From contig NZ_CP060131.1 of NCBI RefSeq assembly GCF_014235185.1, forward strand, positions 3,479,501-3,543,500: DNA of 64,000 nt, read 5' to 3'. The stretch's first letter is position 1; the number at the start of each line of letters is the position of its first letter. Positions 14,911-24,649 of this stretch are shown here, in pieces. Under the pieces are notes generated by a model. That model had not been told where the DNA came from and ran no database searches. It saw nothing but the letters and a program-made list of their open reading frames with translations. The position numbers and the translations under genes are program-made. This stretch comes from Pseudonocardia petroleophila. GTDB lineage: Bacteria > Actinomycetota > Actinomycetes > Mycobacteriales > Pseudonocardiaceae.

Positions 14911-16599
14911 ATGACCGGCTCGGCAGAGGCCTTCTACGCGGCGCGCACGTTCCTGCAGGAACACCGCACCGACTACGACACGGCCTACCGCGACTTCGCC
15001 TGGCCCGAGATCGACGAGTTCAACTTCGCGCTCGACCACATCGACGCCGTCGCCGCCGACCCGCAGCGCGGGGCGCAGCGGGCGCTGTGGATCGTCGAGG
15101 GCGACGGCTCGGAGGCGCACTGGACCTTCGCCGAGCTCGCGGAGCGCTCGAACCGGGTCGCCAACTGGCTGCGCGGCCACGGCGTCGCGCGCGGGGACCG
15201 GATCATCCTCATGCTCGGCAACCAGGTCGAGCTGTGGGAGACGATGCTCGCCGCGATGAAGCTGGGCGCGGTCGTCATCCCGGCGACGACGCTGCTCACC
15301 GCATCCGACCTGCGCGACCGCCTCGACCGCGGGGCCGCGCGGCACGTCGTCGTGGGCGGCGCCGACGCGGCCAAGTTCGACGACGTCGAGGGCGACTACA
15401 CGAAGATCGCCGTGCGCGACGCGCCGCAGGGCTGGCTCGACTACGCCGACACCGCGTCCGCGGACGCCGAGTTCACCCCGGACGGGATCACGAAGGGCAG
15501 CGACACGCTGCTGCTCTACTTCACCTCCGGCACCACCGCGAAGCCCAAGCTCGTCGAGCACACGCACGCCAGCTACCCCGTGGGCCACCTGTCGACGATG
15601 TACTGGATCGGGCTGGAGCCCGGCGACGTCCACCTCAACATCTCCTCGCCGGGCTGGGCCAAGCACGCGTGGAGCAACGTCTTCGCGCCGTGGATCGCCG
15701 AGTCCTGCGTGCTCGTCATGAACTACGCGAAGTTCGACGCGGCGTCGGTGCTGGCCGTGCTCGACCGCTGCGGCGTCGACAGCTTCTGCGCCCCGCCCAC
15801 GGTGTGGCGCATGCTCATCCAGGCCGACCTGTCCGGCCTGCAGAACCCGCCGCAGAAGGTCGTCGGCGCGGGCGAGCCGCTCAACCCCGAGGTCATCGAG
15901 CAGATCGAGAAGGCCTGGGGCGTGCGGATCCGCGACGGGTTCGGGCAGACGGAGTCGACCGTGCAGATCGGCAACCCGCCCGGCCAGACCGTCAAGCCCG
16001 GGTCGATGGGCCGCCCGATCCCCGGCTACCCGATCGTCCTGGTCGACCCGGCCACCGGCGAGGCCGGTGTCGAGGAGGGCGAGATCTGCATCGACCTCGC
16101 GCAGCGCCCGCTCGGGCTGATGGTCGGCTACGCCGGTGACCCGGAGCGCAACGCCGAGGCGATGGCGAACGGGTACTACCACACCGGCGACGTCGGGTCC
16201 CGCGACGCCGACGGCTACATCACCTACGTCGGACGCGCCGACGACGTGTTCAAGGCGTCGGACTACCGCATCTCGCCGTTCGAGCTGGAGAGCGTGCTCA
16301 TCGAGCACCCCGCGGTGGCGGAGGCGGCGATCGTGCCGTCGCCCGACTCCGTCCGCCTCGCCGTCCCGAAGGCCTACGTGGTGCTCGCGGCGGGCTACGA
16401 GCCCACCGAGGAGACCGCGCGCGACATCCTGCAGTTCGCCCGCGAGCACCTCGCGCCGTACAAGCGGATCCGGCGCCTGGAGTTCTTCGACCTGCCCAAG
16501 ACGATCTCCGGGAAGATCCGGCGCGTGGAGCTGCGCGGGCGCGAGGGGGAGCTGCACGCGCAGGACGGCGCGACCCCGCCCGGAGAGTTCACCCTCTAG
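14911..16599 (+). CDS. Acyl-CoA synthetase (AMP-forming, medium-chain/ACS type)
   Basis: A 562-residue adenylate-forming ligase that would activate a carboxylic acid to its CoA thioester. The P-loop motif YFTSGTTAKPK lies near residue 205, GFGQTEST near 346, the YHTGD aspartate near 428, and the catalytic lysine in LPKTISGKIRR near 535. The early FNFALDHIDA segment and overall pattern resemble the ACSM/acetyl-CoA synthetase branch rather than long-chain FadD. Acid substrate is not fixed. ATG 14911 has GCGAGGTGA upstream. An imperfect hairpin at 16643-16697 follows the gene. Confidence 0.9.
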   Translation: MTGSAEAFYAARTFLQEHRTDYDTAYRDFAWPEIDEFNFALDHIDAVAADPQRGAQRALWIVEGDGSEAHWTFAELAERSNRVANWLRGHGVARGDRIILMLGNQVELWETMLAAMKLGAVVIPATTLLTASDLRDRLDRGAARHVVVGGADAAKFDDVEGDYTKIAVRDAPQGWLDYADTASADAEFTPDGITKGSDTLLLYFTSGTTAKPKLVEHTHASYPVGHLSTMYWIGLEPGDVHLNISSPGWAKHAWSNVFAPWIAESCVLVMNYAKFDAASVLAVLDRCGVDSFCAPPTVWRMLIQADLSGLQNPPQKVVGAGEPLNPEVIEQIEKAWGVRIRDGFGQTESTVQIGNPPGQTVKPGSMGRPIPGYPIVLVDPATGEAGVEEGEICIDLAQRPLGLMVGYAGDPERNAEAMANGYYHTGDVGSRDADGYITYVGRADDVFKASDYRISPFELESVLIEHPAVAEAAIVPSPDSVRLAVPKAYVVLAAGYEPTEETARDILQFAREHLAPYKRIRRLEFFDLPKTISGKIRRVELRGREGELHAQDGATPPGEFTL

Positions 16600-16642
16600 T
16601 ACGGCGGCTCGTCGCGCGTCAGCGCATCGGGCACGACAAGAT

Positions 16643-16697
16643 GGCGGACGAGCCTTCGGTGAACCGGATCCCCGGTCACCGTCGAAGGCTCGTCGCC
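16643..16697. terminator. Imperfect hairpin downstream of the acyl-CoA synthetase
   Basis: An arm containing GACGAGCCTTCGG (from 16643) faces an arm containing CGAAGGCTCGTC (to 16697) around a short loop at ATC. The stem is about 22-25 bp with small bulges. No T-run follows, so it would be a GC-rich actinobacterial-type terminator. Confidence 0.5.
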
Positions 16698-16725
16698 GTC
16701 GCTGCCGGATGCCTGTGGGGGGTTC

Positions 16726-16950
16726 GTGGACATGATCGGGAAGTCCGGCCTGGCCGGGGAGATGTCCGCGATGCCGCAGGTCTGGCGCAGGCTGCTGGCC
16801 GCGCACGTGCCCGACCGGCTCGGGCGCTGCACGTCGTGCCGGCACTCGAGCGGGTCGGGGGAGAAGTGGCCGTGCAACCTGCACCGCGTCGCCGCGGAGG
16901 CCGAGCGCCTCTACGACCTGCGGCTCGGTCAGGCGGTCGGCGGGGAGTAG
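16726..16950 (+). CDS. Small cysteine-containing protein of unknown function
   Basis: A 74-residue protein with a CTSCRHSSGSGEKWPCNLHRVAAEAERLY core: CxxC plus a third cysteine, like small actinobacterial proteins that carry a CTGC...WPC pattern and lie near oxidoreductases. A zinc or metal site is possible. GTG 16726 follows a GGGGGG stretch; ATG 16732 is an alternative. Its last 22 bases overlap the facing flavin reductase gene. No function can be assigned. Confidence 0.6.
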   Translation: MDMIGKSGLAGEMSAMPQVWRRLLAAHVPDRLGRCTSCRHSSGSGEKWPCNLHRVAAEAERLYDLRLGQAVGGE

Positions 16951-17567
16951 TGCCCCGGCCAGCGCTCGAACGGGATCCGGGTGATCTCCTTGAGCTCCCC
17001 GATCGTCGACCACTCGTCGCGGCCGAGGCGGGCCAGCGGCTGCAGCCCGGCGATCGTGGGCAGCCCGCCGTCGTGCGGGTCGCCGTCGAAGACGTCGGTG
17101 CTGATCGAGGCGTGCACGACGCGGCCGATCACGACGGTCGAGTCGCCGAGGGTCAGCGCCTGCTCGAGGCGGCACTCCAGCGCCACGGGTGACTCGGCGA
17201 CCCGCGGCGGCGCCACCTTCTCGCTCGGCGCGGCCGTCAGGCCGACCTCGGCGAACTCGCTGACGCCCGAGGGGAAGTCGGTGCCGGTCGCGTTGACCTG
17301 CTCGAACAGCGGGTCGGTCGCCAGGCAGACGACGAACTCGCCGGTCTCGCGGGCGTTGGTCAGCGAGTCCTTCACCCCGACGCTGGTGAACTGCACCATC
17401 GGCGGATCGACGCAGGACACGGTGAAGAACGAGTGCGGGGCCAGGTTGTCGACGCCGTCGGCCGACCGGGTGCTGACCCAGGCGATCGGGCGGGGCACCA
17501 CCACGGACGTCAGCAGGCGGTAGAAGGGGCCGGCGCCCAGCTCGGTCGGGTCCAGGTCGGTGCGCAT
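16929..17567 (-). CDS. Flavin reductase-like FMN-binding protein
   Basis: A 212-residue flavin reductase-domain protein. Typical segments are AGPFYRLLTSVVVPRPIAWVSTRSADGVDNLAPHSFFTVSCVDPPMVQF (residues ~12-60, FMN binding) and TGEFVVCLATDPL. Such proteins bind FMN and either supply reduced flavin or act as flavoproteins on diverse substrates. The ATG at 17567 lacks a ribosome binding site; GATGAT ends 6 bases upstream and may mark a leaderless start. The gene is divergent from cobD with 57 bases between starts. Confidence 0.8.
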   Translation of the reverse strand: MRTDLDPTELGAGPFYRLLTSVVVPRPIAWVSTRSADGVDNLAPHSFFTVSCVDPPMVQFTSVGVKDSLTNARETGEFVVCLATDPLFEQVNATGTDFPSGVSEFAEVGLTAAPSEKVAPPRVAESPVALECRLEQALTLGDSTVVIGRVVHASISTDVFDGDPHDGGLPTIAGLQPLARLGRDEWSTIGELKEITRIPFERWPGHYSPPTA

Positions 17568-17611
17568 GACGCGATCATCCCCCGGGCGCCGCGCCGCCGC
17601 CCGGCCCGCCG

Positions 17612-17617
17612 TAGGTT
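17612..17617 (+). promoter_or_regulatory. -10 element TAGGTT of leaderless cobD
   Basis: TAGGTT ends 7 bases before the GTG of cobD at 17625, with no ribosome binding site in between. Confidence 0.6.
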
Positions 17618-17624
17618 CGCGGAC

Positions 17625-18638
17625 GTGAGATCGCGCGCAACGGGGCTGCTGCTGGGCGCCCTCGCCGACGCCGTGCTCGGCGACCCGCGACGCGGTCACC
17701 CCGTCGCCGCCTTCGGCGCGGTCGCCGCCGCCCTGGAACGGCGGGTGCACGCCGATCGCCGCCTGGCCGGGGCCGGGTACACCGCGGTGCTGGTGGGGGG
17801 AGCGGTGGGTCTGGGGATCGCCGCGGAGGCGGCCGGGCGCGGCCGTCCGGTGCTCGGGGCGGGGCTCACCGCGCTGGCGACCTGGACGGTGCTCGGCGGG
17901 TCGTCGCTGGCCGGCCACGGGGCGGCGCTGGCGGGGGAGCTGGACGCGGGCGACCTCACGGCGGCGCGGCGGCGGGTGCCGTCGCTGTGCGGGCGCGACC
18001 CGGAGTCGCTCGACGCCGCCGGGATGGCCAGGGCCGGGGTGGAGTCCCTGGCGGAGAACACCTCCGACGCCGTGGTGGCCCCGCTGTTCTGGGGGGCGGT
18101 CGCCGGGGTGCCGGGGCTGCTCGGCTACCGCGCGGTGAACACCCTGGACGCGATGGTCGGGTACCGGTCGTCGCGGTACCGGCGGTTCGGGTGGGCCTCG
18201 GCGCGGCTCGACGACGTCGCCAACCTCGTCCCGGCGCGGGTGTGCGCGGCGCTGTTCGCGGTGCTGGCCCCGGCGGTCGGGGGCTCGCCGTCGGTCGCGC
18301 TGGCCGCGTGGCGCCGCGACGCGGGCGGGCACCCGTCCCCGAACGCCGGCCCGGTGGAGGCGGCCGCGGCCGGGGCGCTGGGCGTCGGGCTCGGGGGGCG
18401 GACGGTGTACGCGCACGGGGTGGAGGAGCGGCCCCGCCTGGGCTCCGGGCCGCCCCCGGCCCCGGCCGACCTGCACCGCGCCGCCCGGCTGTCCCGGCTG
18501 GTGGGGGCCGCGGCGGCGGTGCTGGCGGCACTCAGCGGGGCAGGGGCGCCTCGTCGTCGGCGTCGTCGCCGGCCAGGGCGCGGCGCAGGGCGGTGCGGTC
18601 GGGCTTCCCGCGGCGCTGCAGCAGCTCGAGGCGGATGA
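17625..18638 (+). CDS. cobD: Adenosylcobinamide-phosphate synthase CobD/CbiB
   Basis: A 337-residue integral membrane enzyme that attaches the (R)-1-amino-2-propanol (phosphate) arm to adenosylcobyric acid. The family signature is clear: [17 protein letters not shown] at the start, [53 protein letters not shown], and [27 protein letters not shown]. Several hydrophobic spans surround these. GTG 17625 is leaderless. The family part ends near residue 300; the remaining arginine-rich tail is antisense to the SURF1 gene, with which the frame overlaps by 107 bases because no earlier stop exists. It is the first gene of the cobalamin cluster. Confidence 0.93.
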   Translation: MRSRATGLLLGALADAVLGDPRRGHPVAAFGAVAAALERRVHADRRLAGAGYTAVLVGGAVGLGIAAEAAGRGRPVLGAGLTALATWTVLGGSSLAGHGAALAGELDAGDLTAARRRVPSLCGRDPESLDAAGMARAGVESLAENTSDAVVAPLFWGAVAGVPGLLGYRAVNTLDAMVGYRSSRYRRFGWASARLDDVANLVPARVCAALFAVLAPAVGGSPSVALAAWRRDAGGHPSPNAGPVEAAAAGALGVGLGGRTVYAHGVEERPRLGSGPPPAPADLHRAARLSRLVGAAAAVLAALSGAGAPRRRRRRRPGRGAGRCGRASRGAAAARGG

Positions 18639-19332
18639 AGTAGCCCAGGGCCAGCAGGGCGATCACGCCGAAGGTGATCCACTGCAGGGCGTAGGACAGG
18701 TTCGTGAACGGCGCGCCGCCGCTGGTCGGCAGGACCGGCAGGGGGTCGAGCACCCCGGGCTGGTCGGGAGCGAGCTGCAGCCAGCCGGGTTCGAGCGCGA
18801 GCCCGGTGGCGGTGGCGAGCAGGCGGGAGTCGGCCACGTAGAGCTGCGCGAACCCGGCCTCGTCCAGCACGCGGCCCTGCGGGTCGGTCTGGTCGACGCG
18901 CAGCCGGGCGGTGAGCGTGACCTCGCCCGCCGGGGGTGCGGGGACGTCCGGGGTGACCGAGCCGCTGGAGGTCTCGACGGTGCCGCGGTCGACCGTGAGC
19001 AGCCGCCCGTCGGACGTGCGGAACGGCGTCAGCACCTCGACGGCCGGGCGCCCGTCGACGACGCGCAGGCGCACGAGGCCCTGCGCCTCGGGGAGGTAGG
19101 TGCCCGTGACCTCGACCTGTCGCCACTCGACGTCGGGGGTGACACCGTCGGAGGTCAGCTCGGCGAGCGGGACCGGCGCGGTCGCGGTCGCGGTGTCGAT
19201 GGCCTGCTGCTGCGCCTCGCGCTGCGCCTCGCGGCCAAACTGCCACGGCGCGAGGAACGTGTAGCAGGCGACGACGAAGGCGAGCACCGTGGCGATGAGC
19301 GCCAGCCAGCCCGGACGCAGGAGGAACCGCAC
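18532..19332 (-). CDS. SURF1 family cytochrome c oxidase assembly protein
   Basis: A 266-residue membrane protein with two spans: one at residues ~8-28 ([23 protein letters not shown]) and one near 215 ([17 protein letters not shown]), enclosing a beta-rich extracytoplasmic domain ([35 protein letters not shown]). SURF1 helps insert heme a into cytochrome aa3 oxidase. GTG 19332 is leaderless: TACCGT lies 6 bases upstream and shares its bases with the -10 of cobQ on the other strand. Its 3' end overlaps cobD tail to tail. It interrupts the cobalamin cluster without an obvious functional link. Confidence 0.85.
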   Translation of the reverse strand: MRFLLRPGWLALIATVLAFVVACYTFLAPWQFGREAQREAQQQAIDTATATAPVPLAELTSDGVTPDVEWRQVEVTGTYLPEAQGLVRLRVVDGRPAVEVLTPFRTSDGRLLTVDRGTVETSSGSVTPDVPAPPAGEVTLTARLRVDQTDPQGRVLDEAGFAQLYVADSRLLATATGLALEPGWLQLAPDQPGVLDPLPVLPTSGGAPFTNLSYALQWITFGVIALLALGYFIRLELLQRRGKPDRTALRRALAGDDADDEAPLPR

Positions 19333-19337
19333 GCCCT

Positions 19338-19344
19338 TACGGTA
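19338..19344. promoter_or_regulatory. Bidirectional -10 element for cobQ (+) and SURF1 (-)
   Basis: The seven bases TACGGTA contain TACGGT on the plus strand (19338-19343), 7 bases before the cobQ GTG at 19351, and TACCGT on the minus strand (19344-19339), 6 bases before the SURF1 GTG at 19332. Only 18 bases separate the two start codons, so both promoters must use this element. Confidence 0.65.
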
Positions 19345-19350
19345 GTCGTC

Positions 19351-20859
19351 GTGCGCGGAGGACTGCTGGTGGCCGGGACGACCTCGGATGCGGGCAAGAG
19401 CGCGCTGGTCGCGGGGATCTGCCGGATGCTGGCGCGCCGCGGGGTGCGGGTGGCGCCGTTCAAGGCCCAGAACATGAGCAACAACTCCGTCGTGACGCCC
19501 GACGGCGGCGAGATCGGCCGGGCGCAGGCGATGCAGGCGCACGCGTGCGGGCTGGCCCCGAGCACCGCGTTCAACCCGGTCCTGCTCAAGCCGGGCAGCG
19601 ACTCGTCGTCGCAGGTGGTGGTGCTGGGTCGCGTGGACGGCACGGTGAGCGCGCGGTCGTACTACGAGCGGAAGTCGGCGCTGCTGGAGGTGGTCGTCGA
19701 CACCCTGGCCGACCTGCGGACGCAGTACGACGTGGTGGTCTGCGAGGGCGCCGGCTCGCCCGCGGAGATCAACCTGCGCCGCTCCGACATCGCCAACATG
19801 GGGCTCGCGCAGGCCGCCGACCTGCCGGTCGTCGTCGTCGGCGACATCGACCGCGGCGGCGTGCTCGCCCACCTGTTCGGCACCCTCGCCGTCCTCGACG
19901 CCGCCGACCAGGCCCGCATCGCCGGATTCGTGATCAACAAGTTCCGCGGCGACCCCGGGCTGCTCGCCCCCGGCCTCGACCAGCTCCGCGCGCTCACCGG
20001 GCGTCCGACGTTCGGGGTCGTGCCGTGGGCCGACGGGCTCTGGCTCGACGCCGAGGACTCGCTGTCGGTCGTCTCCGACGGCGTGCTCGGCCGCCCCGCG
20101 CCGCCGCACGGGGCGGCGTGGCTGCGCGTCGCGGTCGTCCGGTTCCCGCGGATCTCCAACGCGACCGACGCCGAGGCGCTGGCCTGCGAGCCGGGCGTCG
20201 CCGTCCGGTACGTCACGGAGGCCTCGCGCCTGGCCGACGCCGACCTCGTCGTGCTGCCCGGCTCGAAGGCGACGGTGTCCGACCTGGCCTGGCTGCGGCG
20301 GACGGGCCTCGCCGACGCCGTGCTCGCCCACGCCCGCGCGGGGCGTCCGGTCCTGGGGGTCTGCGGCGGCTACCAGATGCTCGGACGGCGGATCGCCGAC
20401 CCGCACGGGGTCGAGTCCGGCGACGCCGAGGGGCTGGGGCTGCTCGACCTGGAGATCGAGTTCGACGTCGACAAGCACCTCGACAACCCCGTGGGCACGG
20501 CCTGGGGCGAGCCGGTGCGGGGGTACGAGATCCACCACGGGCGCGTGGTGCGCTCCGGCGATCCCGGCCTGATCGACTCGTCGGAGGGCTCAGACGCGGG
20601 CGCCGTGTGGGGCACCCACTGGCACGGCCTGCTGGAGAACGACGGGTTCCGGCGGCGGCTGCTGGAGCGGGTCGGGCGGGCGGGGTTCGTCGCGGCCCCC
20701 GACACCTGCTTCGCCGACGAGCGCGAGCGCCAGCTCGACCTGCTCGGCGACCTCGTCGAGCAGCACCTCGACATCGGCTCACTTGAACATGTGATCAGTC
20801 ACGGTGCGGCGCGGGACCTGCCGGTCGTGACCTCCGGTCTGGCAGTGTCCCCGTCGTGA
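19351..20859 (+). CDS. cobQ: Cobyric acid synthase CobQ/CbiP
   Basis: A 502-residue glutamine-dependent amidotransferase that amidates four side chains of adenosylcobyrinic acid a,c-diamide to adenosylcobyric acid. The N-terminal ATP-binding domain has [15 protein letters not shown] (residues ~8-22) and the family hallmark [23 protein letters not shown]. The C-terminal type 1 glutaminase has its nucleophile in [12 protein letters not shown] near residue 335 and the histidine in HWHGLLEN near 424. GTG 19351 is leaderless. The TGA overlaps the GTG of the chelatase gene, starting a five-gene run ending with cobB. Confidence 0.95.
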   Translation: MRGGLLVAGTTSDAGKSALVAGICRMLARRGVRVAPFKAQNMSNNSVVTPDGGEIGRAQAMQAHACGLAPSTAFNPVLLKPGSDSSSQVVVLGRVDGTVSARSYYERKSALLEVVVDTLADLRTQYDVVVCEGAGSPAEINLRRSDIANMGLAQAADLPVVVVGDIDRGGVLAHLFGTLAVLDAADQARIAGFVINKFRGDPGLLAPGLDQLRALTGRPTFGVVPWADGLWLDAEDSLSVVSDGVLGRPAPPHGAAWLRVAVVRFPRISNATDAEALACEPGVAVRYVTEASRLADADLVVLPGSKATVSDLAWLRRTGLADAVLAHARAGRPVLGVCGGYQMLGRRIADPHGVESGDAEGLGLLDLEIEFDVDKHLDNPVGTAWGEPVRGYEIHHGRVVRSGDPGLIDSSEGSDAGAVWGTHWHGLLENDGFRRRLLERVGRAGFVAAPDTCFADERERQLDLLGDLVEQHLDIGSLEHVISHGAARDLPVVTSGLAVSPS

Positions 20860-22955
20860 GCACTCCCGGTTTCCCGTTCTCCGCCGTCGTCGGGCACGAC
20901 GACCTCCGCCTCGCGCTGCTGCTCAACGCGGTGCACCCGGGCGTCGGCGGGGTGCTCGTGCGCGGGGAGAAGGGCACCGCGAAGTCGACGGCCGTGCGCG
21001 CGCTGGCCGCGCTGCTGCCCGCGCTCGACGTCGTGCCGGGCTGCCGCTTCGGCTGCGACCCCGCCGCGCCCGACCCGGGCTGCCCGGACGGCCCGCACGC
21101 CGCGACGGTCGGCGAGACGCGGCCGGCCCGGCTCGTCGAGCTGCCGGTGGGGGCCACCGACGACCGCCTCGTCGGATCGCTGGACCTGGAGCGCGCGCTG
21201 TCCGAGGGCGTCCGGGCCTACCAGCCGGGGCTGCTGGCCGACGCGCACCGCGGCGTGCTCTACGTCGACGAGGTCAACCTCCTGCACGACCACCTCGTCG
21301 ACCTCCTGCTCGACGCCGCCGCGATGGGCCGCGCGCACGTCGAGCGCGACGGGGTGTCGGTGTCGCACGCGGCGCGGTTCCTGCTGGTCGGGACGATGAA
21401 CCCGGAGGAGGGCGAGCTGCGCCCGCAGCTGCTCGACCGGTTCGGGCTGGCCGTCGAGGTGCGGGCGGCGCGAGACGTCGCCACGCGCGTCGAGGTGGTG
21501 CGGCGGCGGATCGCGTTCGACGACGACCCGGCCGGCTTCTCCGCGGCGTGGCGGGCCGCCGACGCCGAGGTCGCCGCACGGATCGTGGCGGCGCGGGCGC
21601 GGGTGGGCGCGGTGGCGCTGCCCGACGCCGAGCTGCGCCGGATCGCGTCGGTGTGCGCGGCGTTCGACGTCGACGGGATGCGCGCCGACCTGGTCATCGC
21701 CCGGGCCGCGGTCGCCCACGCGGCGTGGCGCGGCGCCGACGCGGTGGCGGAGGAGGACGTGCGCGTCGCCGCCCGGCTGGCCCTGCCGCACCGGCGCCGC
21801 CGCGACCCGTTCGACGAGCCCGGGATGGACGAGGGCGCCCTCGACGACGCGCTGCGCGACGCGGCGGAGCAGGAGGGCCCCGATCCCGACGGTGACGGCC
21901 CGGACGGTGACGGCCCCGGCGGGGACGGCCCCTCGGGAGGACCCGACGACGCAGGCCCCGGCGGCCCGGACGGCGGCGGAGACCACGCCCCGGACCGGGC
22001 GGACGGGGCTGCCGACCCGGCCGGGTCACCCGCGCCGGACGAGCCGCAGCCCCAGGAGGAGACCCAGGACGAGCCGCAGGCCGCGCCCGCGGGCCGGGCG
22101 GACGGGCCGTCCGGACGGGAGGGGACGCCGGCCCCGGCCCCCACCGACACGTTCCGGGCGCGCCGCCTCGAGGTCCCCGGCCTCGGCGAGGGCGCCCCGG
22201 GCCGCCGCTCCCGGGCCCGCACCGACGCCGGACGGGTCGTCCGCGCCGTCGCCACCACCCCGCGCCGGGCCGCCGACGTGCACCTGCCCGCCTCGATCAC
22301 CGCGGCCGCCCCGCACCAGCGCTCCCGCGGCCGCACCGGCCCGGCCCTCGTGCTGCGCCACGGCGACCTGCACAGCGGCGAGCGCGAGGGACGGGAGGGC
22401 AACCTCGTGCTGTTCGCCGTCGACGCCTCGGGGTCGATGGCCGCGCGGGCGCGGATGTCGGCGGTGTCGGGTGCGGTGCTGTCGCTGCTGCGCGACGCCT
22501 ACCAGCGCCGCGACAAGGTCGGGCTGGTCACCTTCCGCGCGGACGGGGCCGAGCTCGTGCTGCCGCCGACGTCGAGCGTCCCGGCGGCGCAGGCCCGCAT
22601 GGCGTCGATGCGCACGGGCGGGCGCACCCCGCTGGCCGACGGCCTGCTGCGCGCCCGCGAGGTCCTGCGCGTCGAACGGCTGCGCGACCCCCGCCGCCGC
22701 GCGCTGCTCGTGCTGCTCACCGACGGTCGGGCGACGGTCGGGCGGTCCGGCGAGCCGGTGTCGGACGCCTGCCGGGCCGCCGCGCTGCTCGCCGCCGACG
22801 GGGTCGCGACCGTCGTCGTCGACTGCGAGTCCGGGCCGGTCCGGCTCGGACTGGCGGCGCGGATCGCCGCGGCGGCGGGCGGGGAGATCGTGAGCATCGG
22901 GGCGCTGTCGGCCGACGGCGTCACCGGGGTCGTCCGCGCCGCGCGGGCGGCCTGA
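20856..22955 (+). CDS. Fused ChlI/ChlD-type chelatase ATPase, probably the CobN partner
   Basis: A 699-residue AAA+ plus von Willebrand A protein. The N-terminal part is ChlI/BchI-like with Walker [10 protein letters not shown] near residue 37, Walker [10 protein letters not shown] near 133 and [23 protein letters not shown]. Residues ~340-430 are a Pro/Asp/Gly-rich linker. The C-terminal VWA domain has the MIDAS motif DASGS near 523 and TDGRAT. In actinobacteria lacking CobS/CobT chelatase subunits, such fused proteins are thought to power CobN in cobalt insertion. Magnesium chelation is unlikely because no chlorophyll genes are present. GTG 20856 overlaps the cobQ stop. Confidence 0.88.
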   Translation: MSTPGFPFSAVVGHDDLRLALLLNAVHPGVGGVLVRGEKGTAKSTAVRALAALLPALDVVPGCRFGCDPAAPDPGCPDGPHAATVGETRPARLVELPVGATDDRLVGSLDLERALSEGVRAYQPGLLADAHRGVLYVDEVNLLHDHLVDLLLDAAAMGRAHVERDGVSVSHAARFLLVGTMNPEEGELRPQLLDRFGLAVEVRAARDVATRVEVVRRRIAFDDDPAGFSAAWRAADAEVAARIVAARARVGAVALPDAELRRIASVCAAFDVDGMRADLVIARAAVAHAAWRGADAVAEEDVRVAARLALPHRRRRDPFDEPGMDEGALDDALRDAAEQEGPDPDGDGPDGDGPGGDGPSGGPDDAGPGGPDGGGDHAPDRADGAADPAGSPAPDEPQPQEETQDEPQAAPAGRADGPSGREGTPAPAPTDTFRARRLEVPGLGEGAPGRRSRARTDAGRVVRAVATTPRRAADVHLPASITAAAPHQRSRGRTGPALVLRHGDLHSGEREGREGNLVLFAVDASGSMAARARMSAVSGAVLSLLRDAYQRRDKVGLVTFRADGAELVLPPTSSVPAAQARMASMRTGGRTPLADGLLRAREVLRVERLRDPRRRALLVLLTDGRATVGRSGEPVSDACRAAALLAADGVATVVVDCESGPVRLGLAARIAAAAGGEIVSIGALSADGVTGVVRAARAA

Positions 22956-22981
22956 CAGGGCCGAACGGCCTCGTGCGCGGA

Positions 22982-22987
22982 TACGGT
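22982..22987 (+). promoter_or_regulatory. -10-like TACGGT upstream of cobO
   Basis: TACGGT fits TANNNT and would give a leader of about 40 bases before the cobO ATG. It may be an internal promoter of the cob operon. Confidence 0.4.
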
Positions 22988-23035
22988 TGCCCTGGCGAGC
23001 CCTTCCGCGCACGGGCCCGACGAAGGAGGGCGGCC

Positions 23036-23650
23036 ATGCCGCAGGGACAGGTCGAGACCGTGCCCGACGACGGGCTCACGACGCGCCAGCGCCGCAACCG
23101 GCCGCTCGTCGTCGTCCACACGGGGACGATGAAGGGCAAGTCGACGGCCGCGTTCGGGCTGGCGCTGCGCGGGTGGGCGCAGGGCTGGTCGATCGGGGTG
23201 TTCCAGTTCGTGAAGTCGGCGAAGTGGAAGGTCGGCGAGGAGGCCGCGTTCCGGGCGCTCGGCCGCGTGCACGCCGAGACCGGCGAGGGCGGGCCCGTCG
23301 AGTGGCACAAGATGGGCGAGGGCTGGTCCTGGGCGCGCAAGCCCGGCACCGAGTCCGACCACGCCGCCGAGGCGCTGGAGGGGTGGCGCGAGATCCGGCG
23401 CCGGATCGAGGCGCAGGCGCACGACGTGTACGTCCTCGACGAGTTCACCTACCCGATGAAGTGGGGATGGGTCGACGTCGCCGAGGTCGTCGAGGTGCTG
23501 AACGCGCGCGAGGGCCGCCAGCACGTGATCATCACCGGACGGGACGCCGCGCCGGAGCTGATCGCCGCGGCCGACCTCGTCATGGAGACGTCCAAGATCA
23601 AGCATCCGATGGACGCCGGCCAGAAGGGCCAGCGGGGAATCGAGTGGTGA
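23036..23650 (+). CDS. cobO: Cob(I)yrinic acid a,c-diamide adenosyltransferase CobO
   Basis: A 204-residue CobA/CobO-type ATP:corrinoid adenosyltransferase, which adds the 5'-deoxyadenosyl ligand to reduced corrinoid. The unusual P-loop HTGTMKGKST lies at residues 28-37, and VYVLDEFTYPMKWGW near 132 and HVIITGRDAAPELIAAADLV near 160 are typical. ATG 23036 has AAGGAGGG at good spacing; the frame upstream is not protein-like. It is separated from the chelatase by 80 bases and overlaps the aldo/keto reductase start (TGATG). Confidence 0.95.
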   Translation: MPQGQVETVPDDGLTTRQRRNRPLVVVHTGTMKGKSTAAFGLALRGWAQGWSIGVFQFVKSAKWKVGEEAAFRALGRVHAETGEGGPVEWHKMGEGWSWARKPGTESDHAAEALEGWREIRRRIEAQAHDVYVLDEFTYPMKWGWVDVAEVVEVLNAREGRQHVIITGRDAAPELIAAADLVMETSKIKHPMDAGQKGQRGIEW

Positions 23651-24621
23651 TGGAACAGGTCAGGTTGGGTGGCACCGGTCTGCGGGTCTCGCGGATCTGC
23701 CTGGGGATGATGAGCTACGGCACGCCGGACTGGCGGGACTGGGTGCTCGACCTCGACGCCTCACGCCCGCTCGTGCGCGCCGCCGTCGACGCGGGGATCA
23801 CGTTCTTCGACACCGCCGACATGTACTCGCTCGGGGCGAGCGAGGAGGTGACCGGCACGCTGCTGCGCGAGTTCTTCGCCCGCCGTGACGACTACGTGCT
23901 CGCCACCAAGGTCTTCAACCCGATGAGCGACGGGCCCAACGACCGCGGCCTGTCGCGCAAGCACGTCCTGGCCAGCATCGACGCGTCGCTGACGCGGCTG
24001 GGCACCGACCACGTCGACCTCTACCAGATCCACCGCTGGGACCCGGAGACGCCGATCGAGGAGACGATGGAGGCGCTGCACGACGTCGTGCGCGCGGGGA
24101 AGGCCCGCTACATCGGGGCGTCGAGCATGTACGCCTGGCAGTTCGCCAAGGCGCAGCACACCGCCGACCTCGCCGGCGGGACGCGGTTCGTCTCCATGCA
24201 GGACCACTACAACCTCCTCTACCGCGAGGAGGAGCGGGAGATGCACCCGCAGTGCCTCGACCAGGGCGTCGGGGTCATCCCGTGGAGCCCGCTGGCCCGC
24301 GGGCGCCTGACCCGGCTGCCCGAGCAGCACACCACCGTCCGCGCCGGGAGCGACCCGATCGCCGACCGGATGTACGGCGAGGCCGACGACACGGTGGTGC
24401 GCGCCGTCGCCGAGGTCGCGACGGCCCGCGGCCTGCCGATGGCGCAGGTGGCGCTGGCCTGGATGCTGCACAAGGAGGCGGTCACCGCGCCGATCATCGG
24501 GGCGACGAAGCCGGGCCACATCGAGGACGCGGTCGCGGCGGTCGACGTGCAGCTCTCCGAGGAGGAGATCGCGGCGCTGGAGGCCCCGTACGTGCCGCAC
24601 CCGGTGCTGGGGCACACGTGA
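23650..24621 (+). CDS. Aldo/keto reductase within the cob operon
   Basis: A 323-residue (beta/alpha)8 NADPH-dependent aldo/keto reductase. Catalytic tetrad residues are visible: Asp in FFDTADMYSLG (Asp and Tyr), Lys in LATKVF, and His in YQIHRWD. VIPWSPLARGRLTR and the C-terminal IGATKPGHIEDAV cofactor loop match the YajO/general AKR subfamily. ATG 23650 overlaps the cobO stop by one base, so it is coupled to cobalamin genes. A role in the pathway is not established; it could reduce an intermediate, make an aminopropanol-type precursor, or simply be a passenger. Confidence 0.88.
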   Translation: MEQVRLGGTGLRVSRICLGMMSYGTPDWRDWVLDLDASRPLVRAAVDAGITFFDTADMYSLGASEEVTGTLLREFFARRDDYVLATKVFNPMSDGPNDRGLSRKHVLASIDASLTRLGTDHVDLYQIHRWDPETPIEETMEALHDVVRAGKARYIGASSMYAWQFAKAQHTADLAGGTRFVSMQDHYNLLYREEEREMHPQCLDQGVGVIPWSPLARGRLTRLPEQHTTVRAGSDPIADRMYGEADDTVVRAVAEVATARGLPMAQVALAWMLHKEAVTAPIIGATKPGHIEDAVAAVDVQLSEEEIAALEAPYVPHPVLGHT

Positions 24622-24649
24622 GCGTCGGGGCGTTCCGCTCCCGGCGACC

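Noticed and set aside
23650-24621. The aldo/keto reductase as the missing precorrin-6A reductase.
   Set aside because: CobK/CbiJ have an unrelated fold. Operon position alone does not justify the assignment.
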